Position numbers and translations under genes: made by a program | Assembly: GCA_034766995.1 (NCBI GenBank) | Contig: CM068316.1 | Span: 23,622,090 to 23,686,089, forward strand | Source: Acanthacorydalis orientalis | Taxonomy: Eukaryota > Arthropoda > Insecta > Megaloptera > Corydalidae | Reading direction: 5' to 3' | Length of the DNA: 64,000 nucleotides | Shown here: positions 35,526-48,504 of the stretch, piece by piece | Layout: each line of letters opens with the position of its first letter | How positions within the stretch are numbered: the first letter of the stretch is position 1 | Notes under the pieces: generated by a model | Told to the model about the DNA's origin: nothing | What the model saw: only the letters and a program-made list of their open reading frames with translations | The model's database searches: none

Positions 35526-35830
35526 ATTACATCGTTTGCTTAAATCGAAATATAGTTGGTGGAAGAACAAACGATTTTTGTGAAAAATGTACGACGAAAC
35601 CTGGAATTCATGTGGGAAATTGTTTTAAAAGCTACCATACCATTATCCAATTTTAAATTATAATATTTTTTCACAAGAAAATATATGTGCTTATTGCAGT
35701 TGTGTTTTATTGTATTTATTTAAATTTATTTATTTTATTTTCATAATTAACGTGGACCTGCCATTATTCTAATAAAATCTCTCTAATGGACTGCAAAGGG
35801 TCAAGAGCATCGAATTAAATTTTACGCCTA

Positions 35831-35835
<5 letters not shown>

Positions 35836-35889
<54 letters not shown>
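35836..35889. repeat. (TA)n microsatellite
   Basis: About 27 TA units followed by gtgtatgcgtgtgt. Confidence 0.95.
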
Positions 35890-35892
<3 letters not shown>

Positions 35893-37319
35893 TATGCGTG
35901 TGTATAGTAAGGGTATAGGGAATAAAAAAAACATACACAAATCCTTCAACAGACTACATATTGTTAATTGATTTAAAAATTAGAAATAAAATTTATTTTC
36001 CTTTACACTTTTAGTATTTTCATTCACAAATGTATTTCTTAACTGTGATCTTTTCGAAACTGAATTATTGGCTGATTTATTTGTTTCACGACTCTCGATA
36101 TTTCACTTTTTGCGATCCTTCTACAATACATTGTTCCCCGACAATAACGTTCCTGTTACAACTAACGCTCCTATGTCGACTCATCCGGCTAAATATTTAA
36201 GAATATTAGGCCAGTTTTTTTAGAACTTTCAATATTCTTCTTGAATTAACTTTCAAGACGATTCTTGACCTAACCCAATACACTCGATTACCTACCCCCA
36301 GTTTTTCAGTTCGATCACTACCGTCCCCCCCCCTAAAAAACGAATAAGGATGTGGTAGTTTTGTGGATCGGGATATATTTATCTAATACACACAAATAAA
36401 AAGCCACTAGGTAGATCATATTATCAGGGAATTTCAGTACATAGGCTTGTAAAGGAGACCGGCATATTAAACCTTATTGGATGTGTTTTCAATTTTGAGA
36501 AATAGATACTGATACAGTAGTTCTTGTTAAAGCTGCGCATCACACCTTCCGCCAGGCGGATAAGTTGCTGGTGTTTTGTGGCCTATCCTAAATGCGAACT
36601 GCTCATTGAAATGAACCTGCGAGCGAGACACATGGTCGATCACATTTTAGCAGCGTATATATGTATAAGCAATAATAGAATGGTAAATATGTAAGTTTAT
36701 GTTTACGATCTTAAACCGAATATTAAAAGGTTACTTTTATCTATAATTCTTGTTTTTTAAACTTCTTATTTATTAGTACATAATATATTTATTTGTTTAT
36801 TATTACTCAATGTCACTGTCACTAACTAAAACAGATCGCATTAAAGTACATCAACAGACACCTAACGACATTAAGCTGAAGATGGCAATAAATAAAGTAT
36901 ATTTTATGATTTTGATTTATTTTCTTAGATAGAAAAAATACAACTTATTAAAGAAAAGCACAATTCCTCTGCGAGACCAATGGTTAGTATAATGAAGATA
37001 TTTTACAAAGAATAACGAATAAATAACCGGCTTGTCAAATTCGATACTCGCAAAGAAAGTGCTGGTTTTCCCTCTTTTTGTAAAAGATACGTTTCTTTTT
37101 TATTATAAATTATATAACTGAATTGGAATCCAACACATCCCATTTTGAAATGAATTGCTAGTAATCGAAATATCGCTGATTCCTTTAGCCCTAGTAATTA
37201 ACAATCTTTTAATTAAAGCCTAACAGATTCAATAGCTCTTGGTTCTAAAATTTATTTTTATAAATATATTTGTAGTCACAGATTATAATTATTATATAAT
37301 TATAATGTATATAGTGAAA
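35890..37319. other. noncoding, nothing recognised
   Basis: Contains a C-rich patch (ccgtccccccccct near 36325) and a GC-richer stretch at 36540-36660. No exon or transposase motif. Confidence 0.4.
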
Positions 37320-37342
37320 AAAGATGTATATATGTATGTATA

Positions 37343-37431
<89 letters not shown>

Positions 37432-37452
37432 ATATATATACCTATATATATA

Positions 37453-37520
<68 letters not shown>
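37320..37520. repeat. long (TA)n array with tataccta interruptions
   Basis: About 200 bp; three cc interruptions spaced 12 bp apart (near 37429, 37441 and 37453) form a small higher-order repeat. Confidence 0.95.
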
Positions 37521-37521
<1 letters not shown>

Positions 37522-38128
37522 AAAAGGATATTTACCAGAGTGGCCAAATTTTAGCTATTTATGATATTTCAATTATTATAAACTTATTTTAATGTTCTTC
37601 AGGACAGCTTCGTCAATATTAACTTGCTTGATTATTTTCGATGTATATAATATCAATTTTAGAGGGATCAACTCTTGTTTTGGATTTATGATTATTTAAA
37701 ATTCATCAAACTGCTGTTCTGGATTGGTTTTATTTTGTATTAAGGGCATTGCAAATTCTTTTTAAAAAAATTACATAAATAATAATATAAGAGGCATCAT
37801 GGCAATAAGATTGTTTTTCACTATACCATTAGTAGATACAGATAGTTTAATCAGATATAGAATAAAAAGTATTATTATTAAGATGTTCTTATTTATAAGG
37901 ATAAGTATAAAATAGTCTTGTTAACATTATTGAAGAACTGAAATGTAATGTAATATGTATGTACTACTTCAGATAATAGTATTTTTTAAAAATATTAACA
38001 CTTAACAACCAGTGGAATTTTCCGAGAAAGAAATAAGTAATTCTATACAAATATAAACAACACAGTATTTATATTATATACACAAATAAAAAATGTTTGT
38101 ATAAATAGCTCATTATTTGTAATTAAAA

Positions 38129-38129
<1 letters not shown>
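37521..38129. other. AT-rich noncoding, nothing recognised
   Basis: No supported feature. Confidence 0.45.

Positions 38130-38170
<41 letters not shown>
38130..38170. repeat. (TA)n microsatellite
   Basis: About 20 TA units. Confidence 0.95.
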
Positions 38171-38173
<3 letters not shown>

Positions 38174-38363
38174 AGTTGAAAAATCTTTCATTTTTTTATA
38201 ATCCTCTGCCTTAAACTTGAAATGTAACTTTAAAAAATATTCAGTTTGGAGAGAATGTTTTATTTAAAAAATAGTAATGCTACTTTGTTGAAATCATTCT
38301 TTTAAAAAAATATTTAACTGCGGATTAATAACTTATCACTAAAAATGTTTAAATGATGTACTT

Positions 38364-38369
<6 letters not shown>

Positions 38370-38410
<41 letters not shown>
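38370..38410. repeat. (TA)n microsatellite
   Basis: About 20 TA units. Confidence 0.95.
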
Positions 38411-39464
38411 CATTAAAAAAATGCAGAGGAAAAAAGGTCTTAGTAGAATCAATAAATAAAAATACAGAAGAAATTTATTTAGGAAAATAAAAATTAAGCC
38501 CTATTTTTATGATATTACATGTGAGAGTAAAACCATAATATTATAGATTTTACTTTTTGTGTTATTGGCTATGGGTATTGGGAAATGTAATTAAATTCGT
38601 TATGGATTAAAATAATATAAGCATTCATTATGATTAGGAACATATCTAAATATACTTTGGATAGAGAAACGAGCTTATTGATTAAGATTTTATAATAATA
38701 TCTCTATTATCTAAAGAATTTTCGTTTAACAGCGAACGTTACTCAACGAACGTTTAGTGAATAGAAATATAAATTGTATGTCAAATAATATAGAAAACTA
38801 TTTTCTAGTCAAAAATAACATGAAATATTTCTTAAGCATTATAGTGTACATAACATGGTATATCACTGGAATGAAATTAGTAAATTTAGATAAAATTGTA
38901 AAAAATCTTCTAAAATGGACAAATCGAAATGAAATTTGACTAACCCAATGAAAATTAATACGAATGAAATGAAAGAAGCATTAATAAAAAGAAAAGAAGA
39001 AATACAAAATTAAAATGCATAATGCATGTAAATCGAAAATCGTGGAGGTATTATGGAACGGAATAAAGAAATATAATATACTAATGTACGGCCTAAGGTA
39101 TGAAGAAATAAATAAATAACCTGAATGTTTTTAAACATTTTACGAAAATAATGAAAGAAAATATGAATTGCATTAAAGGGAAAAATATTTGTCGACTGGA
39201 GGAAATTAAGTTCTTTTTTTAAAAAAATGAAGAGAAAATTGTAATATTTTGAAAAATACTTCAAAAAAACAATCATAAATATAAGTAAGGACTACATTTG
39301 AAAAAGTAGACAAAAACAAAAATAAAAACATATATAGAAAGTGGGAAAAAAATCAGGAATGTAATTCTTAAACGTTGGTAACACAAATAATTGAAAACTA
39401 CTAACAAATATATAGATGATAATGTTGTTGTTATTTGGTGTTTAAGGGCACGACAACAACTAAT
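38411..39464. other. AT-rich; possible ancient coding relic, unrecognised
   Basis: Between ~38750 and 39260 the + strand gives Lys/Asn-rich broken frames (e.g. SKIVEVLWNGIKKYNILMYG) that read like decayed coding sequence. I cannot assign a family. Confidence 0.25.
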
Positions 39465-39465
39465 G

Positions 39466-39498
<33 letters not shown>
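39465..39498. repeat. (TA)n(GA)n microsatellite
   Basis: Short TA run then about 9 GA units. Confidence 0.95.
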
Positions 39499-39559
39499 CA
39501 TTTTTTAATTAGAATAAATATATATTCATTCTTAAAAAATAATTACAACTTACAAATAC

Positions 39560-39569
39560 ACACACACAC

Positions 39570-39617
<48 letters not shown>
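39560..39617. repeat. (CA)n(TA)n microsatellite
   Basis: CA units followed by about 18 TA units. Confidence 0.95.
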
Positions 39618-39619
<2 letters not shown>

Positions 39620-40206
39620 GCAAAAGATTTCTATTTACCTCAATGTGCTATGGAAATCTATCTTCAAGTAACTTATTTGATTGGTAATAGATTTCCCTTT
39701 GTACTAGACTAATATTCTTATATTGAAATCTGCTTTAAACATATCTTTTTGAATACATAATATCTTATTTATTCTATTCATATTTTTAAATTAAGATCCA
39801 AACTTTGTACTTGTTTTGTTAATTTACACTATATAATTTTAAATGTAGCTAATTATGTATATATTAAGATTACCAGATTTCTGAAAAGAAAAGGCAAAAC
39901 ATCGTTGTTAAAATCTTTATGACAGATCAACCTTTCCAAAACATCTTAGATATTTAAATATAATTGAGAGCAAAGAAATCTAAATTAAAAGTTATGCTTT
40001 TATTTGAACAAGTAAATTACAACTTGTACAATTTGAGGAATGTACAGATAATTTTTAACTAATTATATAAGATCGACATTATTGAAAAATGAGTAGTTTT
40101 ATTTACTGAAAGTAGAGCAATTAAGTACAATATAAATAAAACAATACAAATGCATTACATATAAAATACACAACACAAATTATCTCACGATAAAATTATG
40201 TTACTT
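39618..40206. other. AT-rich noncoding, nothing recognised
   Basis: No supported feature. Confidence 0.45.
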
Positions 40207-40237
<31 letters not shown>

Positions 40238-40258
40238 ATATATATATATATATATATA
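40207..40258. repeat. (CT)n(TATC)n(TA)n microsatellite
   Basis: Three successive short units. Confidence 0.95.
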
Positions 40259-40336
40259 ATGAAAAATCATTAGAGACCTTTATCCAGCAGTGGATTGGTA
40301 TAGGCTGATAATGGTGAAGAATATATACATACATGA

Positions 40337-40338
<2 letters not shown>

Positions 40339-40398
<60 letters not shown>
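40339..40398. repeat. (TA)n microsatellite
   Basis: About 29 TA units. Confidence 0.95.
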
Positions 40399-40401
<3 letters not shown>

Positions 40402-40649
40402 ACAAGTTGTACATTTATTGAAAAAATAACATGCTATTACAAGTTTATATTAATATAATATGAGGATAAATGATATAAGAGAAAATGATTTATTTGTGTG
40501 ATGTGGTATGAAAGTTCTCTTTTTATTTTACTTAAATATGTTTATAAGTAGGTATAAATTTATCAAAACAAAATGAAATGTCATTAGCTGCGTATTAAAA
40601 AATTGCGAAGATAATTCATATTTGAAACCTTTGTAATACCCGCCATATA

Positions 40650-41160
40650 AGGCTTTAAATATATAAATCAATAAATGTGAGGATGGGAATTGTTTGCAAT
40701 TCTGTTATGCGCAGGCTTCGCACTAGTCGAGAACACACGCTCAGAACAATCGATGTTGGTCCAAATTGAACGTCTGAACGCTCCCATTTGCTTGAATATG
40801 CTAAAGTTGATTTTACACACAGTTGGCTAGCTTGTCGAAATAGCAAGCAGTATGTAATGGAGGGGTAGTGTTTCCGTTGCTTCCGACTCTGCGTTCTTCA
40901 AACACATCATTCTAGATATTTTGATACGTTATTTCATAGGTACCTGTTATTTTATTTTCTTAAAATATATTTATAAGCTAGCTATAAAACTACGCTTTAT
41001 TTTAATACTTGACTGATAATGGGAATTGAACAAAGTTTGTAATTAGATTACATGTAATGTGAATGCGATGGTACAGTGTTAGTGCAGTATCGTTTCGGAA
41101 TAAGACGACGCGTGATATTTTTAAGTCGCAGTGCATTACAACTAATATTGTAAAGGTAAT
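40650..41160 (+). promoter_or_regulatory. candidate promoter / 5' UTR of the PCBP-like gene
   Basis: This stretch is clearly richer in GC and CpG (40680-40930 and 41060-41150) than the several kb on either side, and it lies just upstream of the first coding exon. Possible splice donors are atag/gtacctg near 40940 and taaag/gtaatc near 41153, either of which could end a 5' UTR exon joined to the acceptor at 41380. There is no clear TATA box or initiator. Assigned from position and composition only. Confidence 0.3.
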
Positions 41161-41424
41161 CAACAGTTCATATATTTTAAATGAAATAAATACACGATAA
41201 ATTTTATAATAGGTAATGAATTGTTATTAGAATATTGATTTCTTATGAATAATACAAAAATGCACTTTGTACTTATTTTATGCTGAAATTAATATGCTTC
41301 TTTATTATTATTATTATGTATTAAAGATAATAGTTCCCTTTAAGTATCGTTTTTTGTGATTTTCTTATATTTGCTTTCAGATAAAGAAATACATTTCCCA
41401 AATATCATTTCTCATTTATTTACT

Positions 41425-41499
41425 ATGGATTTGGATAAACCAATTCACAATGATGGTCCTTCTGTTACCCTTACTATCAGACTTATAATGCAGGGAAAG
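41425..41499 (+). CDS. mub: first coding exon of a poly(rC)-binding / mub-like KH protein
   Basis: The exon spans 41381-41499. It is bounded by an acceptor (ttgctttcag, AG at 41379-41380) and a consensus donor (aaag/gtaagtt, GT at 41500). The ATG at 41425 opens 25 codons, MDLDKPIHNDGPSVTLTIRL then IMQGK, ending in phase 0. PCBP/hnRNP E proteins begin the same way, with a short acidic leader and then VTLTIRLLMHGK, the first beta strand of KH1, and in the family an intron falls between GK and EVGSIIGKKG. The insect member is mub. These proteins bind C-rich RNA in nucleus and cytoplasm and affect splicing, stability and translation. The rest of KH1 (GxxG loop) is not seen before the window ends, so the next coding exon probably lies beyond 64000. 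The symbol is by similarity; the short peptide limits certainty. Confidence 0.78.
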
Positions 41500-43838
41500 G
41501 TAAGTTAAAATTATTTTATATTTATAAAAAAACAGTGTTAAATAAATATATACAAAAACTACTTCCATCTATGTATATGTGAATATATAAATACAATTGT
41601 ACACAAATGTGTGTTTATATGTAATATATATATATATATATTGTATATTTATACATACATACCCATACATATCTATATATATTATACTACTTGTATTTTT
41701 CAAATATTCGCTTAATTTTAAGCAATTACTACTTATGTAATATGAAATTTGATTCAGTAATTCTAATTTTATATATTAACATTAAAAAAATATATCCAAC
41801 ATATTAAAAAATAAATATGTTTATGTAATGAACAATTTTGTGTATCTTTATTTTCTAAAATAAATGAACTGTGTAGTTTTGTACATCAAGTATATGTAAC
41901 TATATAGTAATTATTGCTTCAATGTTACTTTATTAATGATTATTAAAGAAATATGTTAATAATATTTAAATTTTAATAATGTTAGACAATATTCTAATCA
42001 AACATGTCTTGTAAAAAAAAAATACTGTTAGAATTTATTCTTATCTTTGTTTTTTTAACAGGACTGGTGTGTTTATTGGATTAAAATAAAAGCCAAACAT
42101 TTATACCAATATACATAATTGAAAGCTTATTTTCAACTCATTGATTTCAAGCATTCTAAAACGAATATTTATTTTTACTATGTACGTAACATACAAATAA
42201 TGCACAACATACAATTTCATGTGCGATAAGAATCATACAGTTACTGAAAATATAATTTCTTGTAATCCAATTTATACCATATATTATTATTTCAATGAGT
42301 TTATAAATATAATGAAAATAGTAGTTTTTGGATAAGTAGTATATCCTACAATATAGTTATTAAAAAATTCAAACAAACAGTGATTAATTTATAACAATAA
42401 ATTAAACAGATAAAGTAGATTTTCATATTTAAAAGATATAGTTGAATATCTTGATTTTTTTATATATAAACATTTCTCGTGGTTAATAATATTCTAATTT
42501 CAATATTTTCAAAAGGTTTAAACTAATTTGTGTAATAAAAAAATTTGACTTCACATTTTTACGTATGATATACCTTCAGTAGTGTATGGTATAAAATTAT
42601 AAATATTTAACCATGACACAAATAATACTCGTTTAAACACTATTTTTTTTAATATCGATTTTGTTTCATTACAATGTTCATAAAATAATGCTTCAATACT
42701 TTCTCCTATATAGAAATATATTTACCTCTGTACTTTTTTCATTATTATTCTTAGTAAGTGTTAATATCAAAACAGACAATCTTATTTACTATTTTTATTT
42801 TAATGGCATTTAATTTTGTAAACGCTCATGCTTTGTGATTTTTATTAAGAGTTCTTGACTAAAAATAACTTTGAAGAGTAATTTTCCATTAATCCACAAT
42901 AAATTTAATTGAAATAGTACATGTAAAAACTAAAACTTTGCCTAAATATTCGCAGTATATGTTATTTAAATTTCAACTTTTACTTCTGTTCAATCTAGGT
43001 TTATCATACCACTTCCCATACACATTTTCTCAAGTTTGTTATCTAATTTGTTACTGCCATGTATTTATGTTGTTTGCCATGTATTAATTTGTTACTGCCA
43101 TTTATATTATTGTTGTTTTCAAATTAATTTTCATAATTTACACTTCTATCAATATATTTTAATTGTTGAAAGTTTATTTTGTTTTTCTACAATAACGATG
43201 ATACAGTTTTTAATGACAAATTTTAAATTTGTATGAGAATTTTTTTAAAATTGACATATGTAACTAAATTTTACTTTACGTTCAAAATATTACACAAAGA
43301 TGGTGCAACTATCACTTTTACCGACTAGCGGGAGTAACAATTTTCAGTTCTCTCTCGCTCTAAAAATGTTCGCTATCTACTGGTTTATATATGCTTTAAT
43401 GTAAAACCAAACTGTTGATTTTGTTGAAATTTAATAAGATTGTGAACTTTAAACTACATTCACGTCACATGGGGATAATTAAATGTAATATATACTGTGA
43501 ATACTATAACAGCATGAAATTATTTCTTCATTTACATAATTGATGTAATATATCCGTAGAAAAATCTTATGGTAATTTGGATTAATATTTTCATTTGTGA
43601 TATATTTAATATTTTTAGTAATTTGCATTTTAAAATTTCAATAGAAGAAAAAGGAATGTTTACGGCATTATACGGATGCTATGAAAATAGTTTATTCGAT
43701 AAATTAACCACATATTGTATAAGTTAATTGTCTACTCAAATCAAGCAATATTGTATATATCTAAACCGTTTTACTTCAATATACATTACCACCTTTTTAA
43801 ATTCTAATTTTTATCTCTTATATTTTGTTAACATTATT

Positions 43839-43839
<1 letters not shown>
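41500..43839 (+). other. start of the presumed long intron of the PCBP-like gene
   Basis: AT-rich with a short (TA)n at ~41620. At 42061 there is a good acceptor (tgtttttttaacag) followed by 18 in-phase codons and a stop (42062-42118) with an internal aataaa, a possible alternative last exon. Otherwise nothing recognised. Confidence 0.4.

Positions 43840-43912
<73 letters not shown>
43840..43912. repeat. (TA)n microsatellite
   Basis: About 35 TA units. Confidence 0.95.
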
Positions 43913-43914
<2 letters not shown>

Positions 43915-44679
43915 GCAGATAAATACATAGATAGTTGGTGGAGAGATATTTTTTTAGTTTATTTTAAAGCATATTATAACATAGAAACTGATTAGATAGC
44001 TTTAGCACATAGTTTATATATGGTTCGAATCTTTTATGGAATTCTGATGCCAGTGAATTATTATCATTAATATCTGCAGAATTACAAATGACTAATATTA
44101 TTTTATAATAACATCAAAATTGTCTTTTGACAATTAATTTTCCTTTTCAAATGTAGCATATATTTATATATTATCTACTATTTATATGTTATCAATAAAC
44201 TTCACAATTTGTTTGAATTTTGTGTACTTGTACGTTTATATATCAATTGCATAAAAAGACTAGTTGAAATAAATTTCAAGTAGTAGCATTTAAATCCACG
44301 ATGCACGTAGTAATTAAAATATAATAAACTGAATTGCACGTTAATTTTAATTTGTATGTATTTAGTTTGTATATTAATGTACATTTGTATTTAAAATTAT
44401 AAATAGATGTAAAGGATGATACTAATAACAAATCAATATAATATCAATATGTTGAAGATAATATTAGTTTTCGGAGTTTGTTCTTATTTTTGAATAATTA
44501 GTTTAAGAAAATGTATTTCATTATTGGTAAATTTAAGAAAACAACACTTCCTAAAATGTTTCAAAATCTTTTTTTTACTAGAGTTAAAATTAATACATTC
44601 GCTGTTTAATGTGTTTTAGTACCTTTCATTTTGTACCCATATAAATTAAAACACAACATTCACACACGCAGGCATACAT
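43913..44679. other. AT-rich noncoding, nothing recognised
   Basis: No supported feature. Confidence 0.45.
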
Positions 44680-44681
44680 AC

Positions 44682-44746
<65 letters not shown>

Positions 44747-44748
44747 TA
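44680..44748. repeat. (TA)n(CA)n microsatellite
   Basis: About 29 TA units then CA units. Confidence 0.95.
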
Positions 44749-46184
44749 CATGTGCTTACACCGTAAAATATCGAAAATGTGTAAGAACCTTATAAACGTT
44801 AGTATTTGTGTTAAATACTAACATATTTGTTGTGTGCAGTAACAAAAAAAATCTCTCAAATCTTTATCTTGTACAACAATGACTGAAATGAAATTTTAGA
44901 ATATTGAATTGAATAAATAATAAAACTCAGGGTTAAGTTTGAGGAAAGAAGTAAAAGTAATTGAAGTGATAGTAGTTCGATTTTTAGTAAAAAAAACATA
45001 TCTACAGTTGATAGCATTTGAAATAAAAAAAATGTGTCCAATACATTCAATGGTTAGAAAAACGTAAAGGCAGTCAGAACTGAATCGATTAGCAGACAAG
45101 TTTTATTGATGAGTACATGAAATCCATATCAGTTTTATAATTTTGTGAATTTTAGATACATTCACAAAGGAATTTTTCTCTTGCTTTTCAAACAACAAAA
45201 GAAATCTGATAAAAATTGTAATTTTATGTTTATTTGTGACCGTTGCATTAATACGTTGCCTCTGGTGTAGTTCATCCCCTTTGATCAATTAAGTGTCATG
45301 TTGTCCATAACGCTTCGGTGAGAGTGCCATTCGCAGGTAGATGTTGAAGATTAATTTTAAATCTTGTGTATGTTTGAAAGACCTTGAATTCTTCTACAGG
45401 AGCTAGTATCGAGTATTGGGACTCATGACTCGCACTGTTTAAATAAACAAATTGTTTTATGGTTTGGATTCTATCTCAATAAATGGTTGAGAATTTTTCA
45501 TGACCCCCGGCAGGGTCGCATTTCATAGTAAAGCGAACAGAGATGCAGATTGCCTGCAAAGATCATCGCTTTTTGGTCTGGTAATTTTAAATCCTATGTA
45601 TGTACTGTTTTTTATCTATTTTTAAATGGGGTGTGGTTTATAATTTTAGGATATAAAATGACACCTTGCTACTTGTGTTTATTCGTTTCTTTCTTTTCAA
45701 TTTTCTTATTTCTATTGCGTTTTTATGTCTAATTTCATATACTTCAGAAACGAATATAAATAAGTACATAATAAAAATGATAAAAGTGAATAATATATAT
45801 TGAATAAAAATTATGCCTGAGGATGAAAGCATCATCATTGGACTGTACATAAGCAACAATCAAATGAATGATTTTATGAATCTTTTCAACCAGAATTTTT
45901 TTTCTGGTTTGTGTGAGAGAATAAAATAGTTGGTGATATAAATTTAGTCATAGTGTCAACTACATTACGAATTTCCAATAAATGTATACATTAAAACTAA
46001 AAACTATCTTTATATAATTTTAAAAATCAGAAAATATGAATTTGATTCTACCGTATCCATGACTTGTGGTGTTGTCTGCGGCTGCGTGTGTTTGTGGAAT
46101 GCTAGTATGCTGTATAGATAAGTAAAATACACTTTGTGTGCCAAGGTATCTAAATTTACAAGTATTTGTTTGTTGACTGCAGTT
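44749..46184. other. noncoding, nothing recognised
   Basis: A GC-richer patch at 45290-45560 has no recognisable coding sense. Confidence 0.4.
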
Positions 46185-46412
46185 TTATAAGTTTGTTGAA
46201 TAATGACAGCAAGGATGCCATTTATTTTCAGGGATATGCAATCTTTCTCGTTCTTCATATGGTTTTACAAGGTTACTGAAATAGTGTTGAGCATTTTTGA
46301 TAGTTATTCTTGCTTTCTCGCAAAAAGTATACTGACACGGATGTTTAATTTTATATTCTTGCATCTTTAAAAAGTAATCAAACATCTTTGTTCCACGAGA
46401 ATTTTGAATCAA
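46185..46412 (-). CDS. unrecognised 75-codon ORF with protein-like composition
   Basis: The minus-strand ORF includes KIKHPCQYTFCEKARITIKN and PYEERERLHIPENKWHPC. Its amino-acid mix is balanced, unlike the Ile/Tyr/Asn/Lys-only ORFs typical of this DNA, and three Cys and several charged residues are well spaced. No family is recognised, there are no clear splice signals, and the same stretch overlaps another open frame (46010-46258). It may be a decayed element or chance. Low confidence. Confidence 0.2.
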   Translation of the reverse strand: MIQNSRGTKMFDYFLKMQEYKIKHPCQYTFCEKARITIKNAQHYFSNLVKPYEERERLHIPENKWHPCCHYSTNL

Positions 46413-48504
46413 TATTTTGCGTTTTGAGGTACTAATTAAAAAATCATTTTGAAATGTTAGACAAATTTTAATTGTGTCTTATAAAATTTATTTTAGTGGA
46501 AATATTAAATCACACGCGTTAGTAATAATTAGTAAACTAGTTCAGTGATTAAATTTTGTAATGGGTTACAGTTAATCGATAATATTGAAACAAATAAGAA
46601 TAAGGAAAATATTAATGGACTAAATCCTAAAATGATTTTCGTCTGGAATGATATTTATTCCTCTGACAGATTGCTGGCACCGTTTCAATGGAATATCATT
46701 ATTAATCGGGATATGCTGATATTAACACGTTCACTGTTTGAGGGGGGAGGGGGTCTTTCGATACCCTTCGTAGGTACCTCCGACGTACTTGTGTGCTCGT
46801 GTGGCTCTTATAAAATAAATAGGTCAGTAAAAAAAAATTTGAGTGAAATTGAACATGCGAATGAAAAAAAATGAAAGGCATTTTTCAGAAATATATAAGG
46901 AAAATAATTTGTCTCCAGACACATTCTAAGATATTATTACGTAATCAAAGTGTCAAGAGTGTATGTTCTAATTTTTCAATGCTATGCTTAGTGAACAGCT
47001 TCTTACATGCGTTTCTCAGGCAAAATTAAGTACTAATTTAACTAAACCTATGTGCCCCAGTTGGTATTAGATACGCACGTGCAGTTACAAATCCTGTGTT
47101 GTATAGAAACAGCTATTTATAATGCATCTTTTAAACGTGTCATATAATCGTTAGTTGTTGATCCTGAAGGGGTGAGGAACTTTTACTATTGTAGTGTTAC
47201 AATGCTATTGCCGAATTACTTGAATTTATCATACTCGTAGAATAAGATACAAAAGCTATTACTTTTATTTTTATCGTGACTAATGCTTATTTATGAAGAA
47301 TGCCGTTGTAGACTATTTTTCCAATTTAATATTAATATTGAAATATATGTTGATATTTTTTTCTTACAAAAAGTTTTATTCATTATATCTGGTTTTTGTA
47401 ATGATAAATGTGTGTAATAAAATGTATATTTTTTGCTCCGGTTTAATTATCTATTAACACATTACCGTTCGAAAATATAAAAATATGGTTTTTGCTGACT
47501 GCTCGTGAAATGCCGGAGACATGTAAATACAATGGGGTTTAACGCACTATACATTAAATGCTGGCAACATATAAATATGTGTTTCAGTATATATGCTAAA
47601 GATGATATTTCTTATTGATTAGACTAATACTCCGTGCTTTGATCATATTCAAAGCAAAAGATAACAGCAAAATTTAACCTTCAATCCCACAACATTCAGA
47701 GATTTCTTTTAATCGGTTTAAAATAGGCAAAGTCACTAAAATGGTTAAATCCATATATTTATAATTATTTTGGCTTACTACTGGCGAAATCCAGGTACAG
47801 TTGGAATTCTTTAATTACCGTAGTTAAAAATGATTTCAAAAATTTAAAAAGTACCTGCAGCTACAAGAAATTCAATCATTCTTTTATTGTGGGACATGGT
47901 CTTAAAATTTTTGCCTGCAGTGTATGTTAGACGAAAAATGTATCTACACTTTTTTATGTAATTAGATTCGTAATTTTTATGTAGCCAGTGTTACTTACAT
48001 AGTTAAGACGAGTATTTTAACACCTCATTTGTCAAAATTGGTCGAACCGTTTTGAAGTTACAGGGATACTTTTTTCGTTTCTGACGAAATGGGGTTATAT
48101 AATAGCCGCTGTCTTCATTTTTTTTGAATAACTATACACCCGTTTTTAATCAAGAGATTAAAACAAATCGTTTGGCACCTTAGTTATTAAAATCGGTTCG
48201 TTTGGGCTCTAGGTGGAAACAATTAATGATTACATACATACACACAAGCAAAATATTAAGATACATACACACGAAAAACATTACCCTTCTCCTTTTGACT
48301 TCGCCTTAATTAGGTAAAAAGTTTCATTTCAAATTTCATAAAGTATTTGATATTTTAAAAGTTATAACCATTTTTGTAAAGCGATGCAACATAGTCCTAA
48401 ACTTTAAAATATGCCTGCTACACGTATCAGTTTTCGCGCAAAAAGCACGGAGCGTATAATGTTAATATGCAAAAGTTTTCGAATTGAAATCAATTTATTA
48501 ATAT
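46413..48504. other. noncoding, nothing firmly recognised
   Basis: There is a G-rich patch at 46741-46760. 47990-48310 contains a ttggtcgaaccgttttgaag...acatacatacacac tract reminiscent of RTE/SINE tails in insects. Confidence 0.35.

Larger units (their letters stand above)
33752..35656 (+). pseudogene. piggyBac-type transposase pseudogene
   Basis: An ATG at 33752 begins an acidic N-terminus. The domain follows in pieces: KMYAFLEVIINMGIIPLTYM, FVTQIPFF, RVSNFLHYLDYKIREHFVPG, then (after an inverted duplication) SFIPYHGK-like sequence, GYHIFTDRFYTSPS (second catalytic Asp), DGVDTDDHYTATYCFF (third) and the C-terminal Cys-rich finger CIVCLNRNIVGG...CEKCTTKPGIHVGNCFKSYH. The region that should hold the first catalytic Asp (SVDE motif after PGQNL) is replaced by the inverted duplication 34508-34738, and a (TA)n array at 35471-35521 interrupts the C-terminal coding part. 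Many other stops. TTAA-flanked ends were not identified. Confidence 0.85.

Noticed and set aside
38750..39400. Lys-rich broken frames that look like an old coding region
   Set aside because: I cannot match them to any family, and in AT-rich DNA such composition arises easily.
46720..47480. Two ttaacac... motifs (46728 and 47457) as piggyBac-type ends with TTAA
   Set aside because: They are in the same orientation and no transposase lies between them.
47990..48320. RTE/SINE-like tail (cgaaccgttttgaag ... acatacatacacac)
   Set aside because: The resemblance is from memory of common insect repeats; no ORF, promoter box or terminal structure supports a call.
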